Position numbers and translations under genes: made by a program
Notes under the pieces: generated by a model
What the model was told of the DNA's origin: nothing
Database searches by the model: none
Seen by the model: only the letters and a program-made list of their open reading frames with translations
Shown here: positions 6,933 through 12,399 of the stretch, in pieces
Numbering within the stretch: position 1 is the first letter of the stretch
Layout of the letters: every line of letters begins with the position of its first letter
Source of the DNA: Merdivicinus sp050943495
GTDB taxonomy: Bacteria; Bacillota; Clostridia; Oscillospirales; Ruminococcaceae
Length of the DNA stretch: 15,800 nt
Assembly (NCBI GenBank): GCA_050943495.1
Contig: JBMNPH010000025.1
Span: forward strand, 1-15,800
Direction of reading: 5' to 3'

Positions 6933-7532
6933 ATGGGAACAACACCGGTTGCACTCCGGCGGCTGATGGAAAGTTTTGCCGCATTGCCGGGTATTGGCCG
7001 GAAAACTGCTCAGCGGCTTGCTTTTTATGTGCTGGATATGCCGGATGAGCAGGCACAGAGTTTTGCCAAATCCATATTAGACGCCAAATCCACCATCCAT
7101 AACTGCAAAATCTGCCAGAATTTTACTGATAAGGAAATTTGTGATATCTGTGCCTCCCCCGAGCGGGATCCTTCTGTGATTTGTGTGGTCGAAGATCCCA
7201 AGGATGTGATGGCATTTGAACGCCTGCAGGAATATCATGGACAATATCATGTATTGCATGGCCTGATTTCACCATTGGATGGGATCGGTCCGGACAGTAT
7301 TCGGATTAAGGAACTTTTGATGCGGTTGCAGTCGGGCAATGTGAAGGAAATTATTATGGCAACCAATCCTACCATTGAGGGGGAAGCGACGGCCATGTAT
7401 CTTTCCAAACTGCTCAAGCCGCTTGGTTTTAAAGTTTCCCGTCTAGCATTCGGAATTCCGATCGGCGGGGAATTGGAGTATGCAGACAATGTAACGCTGA
7501 ACCGTGCATTGGAGAATCGAACAGAACTGTAA
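6933..7532 (+). CDS. recR: Recombination mediator protein RecR
   Basis: 199 aa, the usual family length. In order: helix-hairpin-helix LPGIGRKTAQRLAFYVL (residues 18-34), zinc finger with Cys58, Cys61, Cys70 and Cys73, a Toprim domain beginning VICVVEDPKDVMAFE (about residue 83) with the ATNPTIEGEATAMYLSKLL segment, and the C-terminal Walker-B-like GGELEYADNVTLNRAL. It works with RecO (and RecF) to load RecA on SSB-coated single-stranded gaps. The start has GGAG close upstream and follows ybaB by 9 bp, so the genes are co-transcribed. Confidence 0.97.
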   Translation: MGTTPVALRRLMESFAALPGIGRKTAQRLAFYVLDMPDEQAQSFAKSILDAKSTIHNCKICQNFTDKEICDICASPERDPSVICVVEDPKDVMAFERLQEYHGQYHVLHGLISPLDGIGPDSIRIKELLMRLQSGNVKEIIMATNPTIEGEATAMYLSKLLKPLGFKVSRLAFGIPIGGELEYADNVTLNRALENRTEL

Positions 7533-7550
7533 AGGAGAGGAGGTGCCCGC

Positions 7551-8024
7551 ATGGCGAAACATAAGGCAGACGGAAAAATAATTACCGTAAACCGGAAAGC
7601 CCGGCATGATTATTTTGTGTTGGAGGCATTTGAGGCGGGCATCGAACTTGCCGGAACAGAAGTGAAATCCATTCGGCAAGGTGGCGTTAATTTGAAGGAC
7701 AGCTGGTGCAGCATCGATAATGGGGAGATTTTCCTGAAAGGTGCTCATATCAGTCCTTACGAAAAAGGAAATATTTTTAACAAAGATCCTTTTCGTGTAC
7801 GGAAGCTTCTGATGCATAAGTCCGAAATTATGCGCTTGTTTGGCAAGGTCAAACAAGACGGATTAACGTTGATTCCGCTTTCGTTGTATTTTAAAGGAAG
7901 TAATGTCAAAGTGGAGTTGGGACTTTGCAAAGGAAAGCAGCTTCACGATAAACGAGCAGATATGGCTGCTCGGGATGCGAAACGGGAAATTGACCGCGCG
8001 TTGAAAGATCGTCAGCGCGGATAG
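7551..8024 (+). CDS. smpB: SsrA-binding protein SmpB
   Basis: 157 aa, ATG behind AAAGGAGAGGAGG. Family landmarks are the N-terminal KIITVNRKARHDYFVLEAFEAGIELAGTEVKSIRQG block, the central NIFNKDPFRVRKLLMHKSEI, the LIPLSLYFKGSNVKVELGLCKGKQLHDKR segment and a basic C-terminal tail. SmpB carries tmRNA to stalled ribosomes for trans-translation; its RNA partner ssrA lies about 880 bp downstream in the same direction. It follows recR by 18 bp. Confidence 0.97.
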   Translation: MAKHKADGKIITVNRKARHDYFVLEAFEAGIELAGTEVKSIRQGGVNLKDSWCSIDNGEIFLKGAHISPYEKGNIFNKDPFRVRKLLMHKSEIMRLFGKVKQDGLTLIPLSLYFKGSNVKVELGLCKGKQLHDKRADMAARDAKREIDRALKDRQRG

Positions 8025-8035
8025 GAGGCAGCGAG

Positions 8036-8875
8036 ATGATTTTCAAGGAATGGAAACTGGAAATTGACTATGCGGCTCTTGGATTGAAAAAACCGGAGAA
8101 GAATCCGGAATTTTCGGGGATTATTCTGAAGAATTATGCGGAATACTCTACTTATAAGGAAGGGGAACGTCGGCCTGCAGTATTGGTTTTGCCGGGTGGG
8201 GGATATGCATTTACTTCTCGCCGCGAGGCAACACCCATTGTATTGGAGTTTGCAGCAGCTGGATTCAGTACCTTCCTGCTTCATTACAGTGTAGCTCCGG
8301 ATGTCGAGTTTCCCACAGAATTGGTGCAGGCCTATACTGCAATTCGGATGATTCGTCAGCATGCGGATGAATGGGGCATTGATCCGGAAAAAATTTATGT
8401 TTGTGGATTTTCGGCAGGCGGACATTTGACCGCTTCTACGGGCGTATTCTGGAATCGCGATTGGATTCATAAACTTGGGTTTGAAGGGGATGCTCATAAA
8501 CCGAATGGATTGATCCTCTGTTACCCGGTAATTTCCGGCGGGGAATTTGCACACAGAGGGTCCTATCAGAACTTGCTTGGAAAGCAGTATAGCGAAGATT
8601 TGGTCGAATTGAATTCGTTGGAAAAACAGGTTTCCTCTGATACACCTCCCTGCTTCCTTTGGCACACTTATACAGATCAGGCGGTACCGGTACAAAATAC
8701 GTTGCTGTTTGCCAATGAGTTGGCCAAATATCAGATTCCTTTTGAAATGCATGTCTATCCATCTGGAAATCATGGCTTGAGTCTGGCAAATGAATTGGTT
8801 TGTGGAACAGAGGGAATTTTGCCCAAAGTACAGACTTGGATTCATTTTGCGACAGAATGGATCAAAGGAAGATAA
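8036..8875 (+). CDS. Alpha/beta hydrolase, esterase/lipase (acetyl-xylan-esterase-like, BD-FAE family)
   Basis: 279 aa, ATG with AGGAGG overlapping the smpB stop. It has no signal peptide or membrane helix, so it is cytoplasmic. The fold is that of small carboxylesterases: the strand AVLVLPGGGY (residues 48-57) with the oxyanion-hole glycines, nucleophile elbow GFSAGGH (124-130; Ser126), acid Asp214 in HTYTDQAVPV, and His246 in YPSGNHGLSLA. The catalytic triad is therefore complete. Relatives remove acetyl groups from sugars or xylo-oligosaccharides, but the real substrate is open. It sits between smpB and ssrA by position rather than function and may be co-transcribed with smpB. Confidence 0.85.
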   Translation: MIFKEWKLEIDYAALGLKKPEKNPEFSGIILKNYAEYSTYKEGERRPAVLVLPGGGYAFTSRREATPIVLEFAAAGFSTFLLHYSVAPDVEFPTELVQAYTAIRMIRQHADEWGIDPEKIYVCGFSAGGHLTASTGVFWNRDWIHKLGFEGDAHKPNGLILCYPVISGGEFAHRGSYQNLLGKQYSEDLVELNSLEKQVSSDTPPCFLWHTYTDQAVPVQNTLLFANELAKYQIPFEMHVYPSGNHGLSLANELVCGTEGILPKVQTWIHFATEWIKGR

Positions 8876-8876
8876 T
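8847..8876 (+). promoter_or_regulatory. Possible promoter of ssrA inside the end of the hydrolase gene
   Basis: TTGCGA (8847-8852), an 18-bp spacer and GATAAT (8871-8876) are the best sigma-A-like pair before ssrA. Transcription would begin near 8883, leaving a leader of about 20 nt to be trimmed by RNase P. Confidence 0.4.
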
Positions 8877-8882
8877 TCTAAT

Positions 8883-8897
8883 GCGGCATTTTGCCGC
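8883..8897 (+). other. Short hairpin directly ahead of the tmRNA 5' end
   Basis: GCGGCA (8883-8888) and TGCCGC (8892-8897) form a six-base-pair stem with a TTT loop. It has no T-run, so it is not a normal terminator. It may help present the precursor for RNase P cleavage or weakly limit read-through from the hydrolase gene. Confidence 0.4.
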
Positions 8898-8903
8898 TGA
8901 TAT

Positions 8904-9260
8904 GGGGGCGTAAAGGTTTCGACGGGGATTCGGAAGTTTTGTAAGCGAGCAGAACGGGCGGAAGTTCTTTAAAAGCCGCACCTAAAATTAAACGCTAATA
9001 ATAACAATTATCGTTTAGCTTACGCTGCTTAATTTAAGCGGCAGCCTGCACTGGAAAGTACCGCGATTTCAGTCCGGGCCTAATTGAGCGGTCAACGTCC
9101 GGAGAGAGTTTCCCGGCTTTCCTGACGTATTAGGGAATACCGTCTGATTCAGCCTGCCGGCTGGCGGTTTCAGGCGGGAATTTAAAATAACCGGCTGCGC
9201 TCGGAGAAAGCAGAATGGATGAGTTTTCGGACGGGGGTTCGACTCCCCCCGCCTCCACCA
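8904..9260 (+). ncRNA. ssrA: Transfer-messenger RNA (tmRNA)
   Basis: The tRNA-like ends match. The 5' GGGGGCG pairs with CGCCTCC ahead of the encoded CCA (9258-9260), including the third-position G-U pair that marks tmRNA. The conserved GTAAAGGTTTCGACGGG opens the RNA, and the T-arm reads GGGGGTTCGACTCCCCC near the 3' end. The tag reading frame runs from GCT at 8994 to TAA at 9030-9032 and encodes ANNNNYRLAYAA, which ends in the hydrophobic-AA signal read by ClpXP-type proteases. Length is 357 nt, normal for one-piece tmRNA. It rescues stalled ribosomes together with SmpB. The gene end borders an accessory locus. Confidence 0.96.
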
Positions 9261-9261
9261 T

Positions 9262-9302
9262 AAGTCCACCGTAATTTTGATAGAATTACGGTGGACTTTT
9301 TC
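9262..9302 (+). terminator. Intrinsic terminator of ssrA
   Basis: A perfect 15-bp stem (9262-9276 with 9284-9298) with a seven-base loop (TTGATAG) is followed by T's to about 9301. It begins two bases after the tmRNA CCA end. Confidence 0.93.
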
Positions 9303-9355
9303 TATGCCCGAAAACCGCTTGAAATAAGGCTTTTCGGCTATTCCGCACATAAGCG

Positions 9356-9388
9356 AACCCCGCTGCAGAGCAATTCTGCGGCGGGGTT
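9356..9388. terminator. Second stem-loop behind ssrA, terminator-like
   Basis: AACCCCGCTGCAGA (9356-9369) pairs with 9375-9388 over 14 bp with one G-T pair and a five-base loop. The T-run on the plus side is short and interrupted (TTTCGTGCGTTTTA). It may insulate the silent hsdS stock from ssrA transcription. The stretch 9303-9427 otherwise shows no gene. Confidence 0.5.
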
Positions 9389-9427
9389 TCGTGCGTTTTA
9401 TAGGGTTCGTGGACTTCTATGCCGTTG

Positions 9428-9508
9428 TAATCGTTAAACGGCTGAGGTAATCGTTGAACTACTGGGAATATTCGTTAAACTACCGAGGTAATCGTTAAAC
9501 AGCCGAGT
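9428..9508. repeat. Four tandem 20-21 bp direct repeats abutting the outer hsdS inversion site
   Basis: The copies are 9428-9447 (TAATCGTTAAACGGCTGAGG), 9448-9468, 9469-9488 and 9489-9508. Each has the core TCGTTRAAC followed by a C-Y-G-R-G-like end, and small differences keep them from being identical. They stand head to tail with no spacer and end 3 bp before the 47-bp inverted repeat at 9512. No coding sense was found because stop codons occur in the frame that leads into the hsdS part. They could be binding sites for the recombinase or an accessory protein; this is inferred from position only. Confidence 0.75.
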
Positions 9509-9511
9509 TCT

Positions 9512-9558
9512 GATAATACCCCTTATGAGAAAATCGGCGATGAAGTGCGGTCGTTGGC
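9512..9558. repeat. TRD1 inversion repeat, silent side (47 bp)
   Basis: Identical over 47 bases to the reverse complement of 13715-13761 in the active hsdS. It encodes DNTPYEKIGDEVRSLA in both places. The flanking bases differ at once on either side, so the identity is sharply bounded. Confidence 0.95.
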
Positions 9559-10171
9559 GGATTTAGTGCCTTTTGAGATACCGTCATCTTGGGAATGGTG
9601 CCGGGTAGGCGATCTTTTCTCAAATATGTCTGGGCTTGCGTACAAAAAGGATGCCCTCGCTATAAAGGCGGACAAAATGATAAGGGTACTGCGTGGCGGA
9701 AATATCGGTGAGGAACAGTTCCTTTTTAAGGGCGACGATGTCTTCATCTCAAGCGAGCTCGTAAAACCAGAGCTGTATTTGAGAAAAAACTATATGATCA
9801 CGCCTGCAGTTAGTAGCCTGGATCACATCGGCAAAATCGCACTCATAGACAAAGATTATTCCGACACGGTTGTTGGTGGTTTTGTGCTTATGCTCATACC
9901 ACACTTTAACGACGATGTCGTATCAGAATATCTGCTTTACGCTTTTGCTGCTAAACACCATCGTGATAACTGCCGAAACATTACACACAAATCCGGACAA
10001 GCGTTTTATAACCTCTCTCGTGAGCAGATGATGAATCTGCCAGTCCCGATTCCGCCACGCGAGGAAATGGGACGGATTATTGCGATGCTGAAACGAGTGC
10101 TCCCCAAGGTGGCAGATTACGCTGTTGTGGACACAGCGCTCCAAAATCTCAATGGCAGTTTCCCAGAGGCT

Positions 10172-10218
10172 CTCAAGAAGTCGATACTGCAAGAGGCAGT
10201 CCAGGGCAAGCTGGTACC
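10172..10218. repeat. Central-spacer inversion repeat, silent side (47 bp)
   Basis: Identical to the reverse complement of 13112-13158. It encodes the start of the conserved helix LKKSILQEAVQGKLVP. Shorter identical runs (about 30 bp each) follow on both sides, so this whole spacer could support homologous exchange as well as site-specific inversion. Confidence 0.9.
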
Positions 10219-10327
10219 ACAAGACCCGTCTGACGAGCCTGCAGAGGCTCTGCTGGAGCGTATCCGGGAGGAAAAACAGCGGCTCATCAAAGAGGGCAAA
10301 ATCAAAAAGGACAAGCACGAATCCGTC

Positions 10328-10356
10328 ATTTTCAGACGGGATAATTCTCATTATGA
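10328..10356. repeat. TRD2 inversion repeat, first silent copy (29 bp)
   Basis: Identical over 29 bases to the reverse complement of 12974-13002. It contains ATAATTCTCATTATGA, encoding DNSHYE ahead of the alternative TRD2. The same core recurs in direct orientation at 10936. Confidence 0.88.
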
Positions 10357-10935
10357 AAAGCGGGGTTCCGAAGATGTCTGTATCGACGAGGAGGTACCGT
10401 TTGAGATACCAGAGAACTGGGCCTGGGCGCGCCTTTCGTCGTTCGGCGTTTTCAGTAGTGGCAAAACGCCCTCGATGTCAAACCCGCAGTTCTGGAACGG
10501 TAATGTACCATGGGTAACTTCAAAGGATATGAAGCGTCCGGTGATTACAGATTCTGAGATGCATATCTCTGAGTTGGCAGCGTCAACTATGCAATTGTAT
10601 CCTGCCGGTACGCTCCTTCTGGTTGCCCGAAGCGGCATTCTGAAAAGATTGCTCCCCCTTTGCAAACTTGGCATTGACAGCACCATAAACCAGGACATAA
10701 AAGCCTTTTCGCTTTATGATATTGAGTTGTCTGAGTGGCTGTTCTACGGGATTAAAGCTTTTGAACCGTACATCCTCAAAGAGCTCGTGAAATCAGTCAC
10801 AACGGTAGAGAGCCTCAAATTTGATGAGTTTGCAGCTATGATGATTCCTGTACCGCCACTGTCAGAACAGAGAAGAATAATAGCTGCGATTAAAGCGGCG
10901 ATGAAACTACTGACGCCGATGTCCAGCAACCCGTT

Positions 10936-10981
10936 ATTCTCATTATGAGAAGTTGGACGGCGTGGAGCGCTGTATCGACGA
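10936..10981. repeat. TRD2 inversion repeat, second silent copy (46 bp)
   Basis: Identical over 46 bases to the reverse complement of 12941-12986. It contains the palindrome TTCTCATTATGAGAA (10938-10952; seven-base arms around one base). In one frame it encodes SHYEKLDGVERCID; in another its TGA ends silent cassette 1. Confidence 0.93.
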
Positions 10982-11504
10982 TGAACTGCCCTTTGAGATC
11001 CCCGAAACTTGGGAGTGGGTACGGCTCGGAACTGTTTTTCAACACAACACAGGAAAAGCCTTAAACGCCGCAAATCGGGACGGCGAAAAGCTCACCTATA
11101 TTACGACCTCCAACTTATACTGGGATCGTTTTGTTTTGGATAACCTCAAAACCATGCCCTTTACGGATTCAGAGGTCGATAAATGTACAGTACAACAGGG
11201 CGATCTCTTAGTTTGTGAGGGTGGGGATATCGGTCGTGCAGCTATCTGGGGAAGCCCCGAACCCATGCGTATTCAAAATCATATTCACAGACTACGAGCT
11301 TATGTGCCTGTCTGTACTCGGTTATTTTACTATCTCTTTTACCTTTACAAAGGCGCAGGCTGGATTGGCGGAAAAGGCATAGCTATTCAAGGCTTATCCT
11401 CCAATGCAATCCACAATCTGCTGTTCCCGTTACCGCCACTCCACGAACAAGAACGCATTGTCAGCGCCATCGATACGGCGCTCAGCATAGTACAGAAACT
11501 GTAA
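10936..11504 (+). pseudogene. Silent hsdS cassette 2: second alternative TRD2
   Basis: About 188 codons starting inside the 46-bp repeat (SHYEKLDGVERCIDDELPFEIPETWEWVRLGTV), with a target recognition domain unlike those of the active gene and cassette 1 (for example KALNAANRDGEKLTYITTSN and GAGWIGGKGIAIQGLSSNAI), and the usual HsdS ending LFPLPPLHEQERIVSAID. There is no start signal. It ends with TAA at 11502-11504, followed by a terminator. Inversion at the TRD2 site would place it behind the active TRD1 and spacer, giving a 509-aa HsdS. It overlaps the end of cassette 1 by 13 bp in a different frame. Confidence 0.9.
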
Positions 11505-11507
11505 AAC

Positions 11508-11544
11508 AACCAGGCATACGCAAAAGCAGTGCGTATGCCTGGTT
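11508..11544. terminator. Bidirectional terminator between silent hsdS stock and recombinase
   Basis: A perfect 14-bp stem (11508-11521 with 11531-11544) with loop AAAAGCAGT. T-rich sequence follows on both strands. It lies between two convergent open frames and would stop transcripts from the recombinase side entering the silent cassettes as antisense. Confidence 0.88.
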
Positions 11545-11549
11545 TCCTT

Positions 11550-12356
11550 TTACCAGTCTATGACCTCATCGACGATGGCTCGTTGCTCGGTCGAGGTTTT
11601 GCGGAGATAAATGCGGGTGGTTTCGATACTTTCGTGTCCCATAAGGTCCGCGAGGAATGCGATGTCGTTGCAGCGCTCCAAGAAGCTCTTTGCAAAGCGG
11701 TGCCGGAAGGAATGCGGGTAAATGACCACCGGGTCTATGCCATACCGGACTGCCAGCTTTTTTAGTTGCCCTGAGATGCCTCTTGTGGTGATTCTGTCAC
11801 CGTATTTGTTCAAAAAAATGAAGCCGCTTTCTTGGTGCTTATCGTTCAGCCAAGAAAGGGCTTCATTCTGCAGAGCCTTTGGTATGTATATTCGTCGGAG
11901 TTTGCCGCCCTTCGAATATAAGTCCAAATGCCCCAGTTTGATGTGTTCCACCTTGATCTGTATGAGCTCACTGACTCGTGCGCCGGTAGCGGCCAGGAAG
12001 CGTATTACAAAGTACCAGAAGAGCTCGTCATCCCGCTTGAGGCAGTTTTTGAAATACTCATAATCTGCTTCGCTAATGACATTTTCCAGAAAGGCTTTCT
12101 GCTGCACTCGTACAAACGGCATTTTCCAGCTCTCTTTGCCAATGCTCTCCAAGTAGCAGTTGATTGCCCTCAGACGCAGATTGACGGTCTTAGGCTTGTA
12201 GTTCTCAATCAACCACACCTTATACGCCCGCAGGTTCTTTTTCGTGATACCATCGTACTGCGAGCTGTATTGCCTAATGGCAAAAAGGTACGAGGATATC
12301 GTGTTTTCCGAGAGGTTTGTGCCTCTCAAGTGTCTTTCGAATTCTTCTATTATCAT
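11550..12356 (-). CDS. Tyrosine recombinase (DNA invertase of the hsdS locus)
   Basis: 268 aa. The N-terminal SAM-like core-binding domain covers about residues 1-85 (MIIEEFERHLRGTNLSENTISSYLFAIRQYS). The C-terminal catalytic domain has the complete set Arg127 (GARVSEL), Lys149 (SKGGK), His215 and Arg218 (HSFRH), His241 (LMGHE) and the nucleophile Tyr250 (TTRIYL). At this size without an arm-binding domain it resembles XerC/D-like enzymes and the recombinases that invert hsdS genes, rather than phage integrases. It is encoded directly behind hsdS on the same strand (43 bp gap, no terminator) and between the inverted repeats it should act on. The start ATG at 12356 follows AAAGGAGG, but both lie in a strong hairpin. 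Confidence 0.93.
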   Translation of the reverse strand: MIIEEFERHLRGTNLSENTISSYLFAIRQYSSQYDGITKKNLRAYKVWLIENYKPKTVNLRLRAINCYLESIGKESWKMPFVRVQQKAFLENVISEADYEYFKNCLKRDDELFWYFVIRFLAATGARVSELIQIKVEHIKLGHLDLYSKGGKLRRIYIPKALQNEALSWLNDKHQESGFIFLNKYGDRITTRGISGQLKKLAVRYGIDPVVIYPHSFRHRFAKSFLERCNDIAFLADLMGHESIETTRIYLRKTSTEQRAIVDEVIDW

Positions 12357-12383
12357 AGTGAAAGACCTCCTTTCACTATGATA
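12351..12383 (-). promoter_or_regulatory. Perfect 14-bp palindrome over the recombinase start, with embedded -10 box
   Basis: 12351-12364 and 12370-12383 are perfect complements around ACCTC (GAGGT on the mRNA strand). In the minus-strand RNA the GGAGG of the ribosome binding site falls at the loop, and the ATG (12356-12354) is in the 3' arm. A TATAAT on the minus strand (12388-12383) abuts the outer arm, with no clear -35. A transcript reading in from hsdS would fold the whole hairpin and hide the start codon. A transcript begun at this -10 would hold only the inner part (about 7 bp). It could instead be a protein operator. Confidence 0.75.
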
Positions 12384-12399
12384 TTATACCGTGTTCCTT

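Larger units (their letters stand above)
9512..10948 (+). pseudogene. Silent hsdS cassette 1: alternative TRD1, central spacer, alternative TRD2
   Basis: A 478-codon open frame that begins inside the 47-bp repeat with no start codon, promoter or ribosome binding site of its own, so it is a stored module, not a working gene. It opens DNTPYEKIGDEVRSLAD, then has a TRD1 unlike the active one (PSSWEWCRVGDLFSNMSG to LPVPIPPREEMGRI). The conserved helix follows (LKKSILQEAVQGKLVPQDP to ESVIFRRDNSHYEK), then a TRD2 beginning ENWAWARLSSFG and ending IPVPPLSEQRRIIAAI. Its stop TGA (10946-10948) lies inside the next inversion repeat, giving the non-family tail SSNPLFSL. Joined by inversion to the 62-residue N-terminus at hsdM it would make a 540-aa HsdS. 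Codons are intact throughout, which argues against decay. Confidence 0.9.

Noticed and set aside
9069..9350. 93-aa minus-strand open frame (contains GESNPRPK)
   Set aside because: It lies antisense to the tmRNA gene and its terminator; such tRNA- and tmRNA-antisense frames are well-known false genes.
9428..9508. Tandem repeats as a CRISPR array
   Set aside because: The 20-21 bp units stand head to tail without unique spacers, and no cas genes are present.
10946..10948. Stop in silent cassette 1 as a disabling mutation
   Set aside because: It comes after a full TRD2 and the closing conserved segment and is part of the next inversion repeat, so it is a normal end.
9545..11504. Two plus-strand hsdS open frames as working genes
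   Set aside because: They have no start codon in a translation context, no promoter and no N-terminal conserved segment; the apparent starts are internal GTG and TTG codons within the inversion repeats.
11550..12356. Recombinase as the integrase of a prophage or integrative element
   Set aside because: It lacks an arm-binding domain, there are no phage or conjugation genes, and it is set inside the hsdS inverted repeats, which fits an invertase better. Involvement in integration at ssrA is not excluded.
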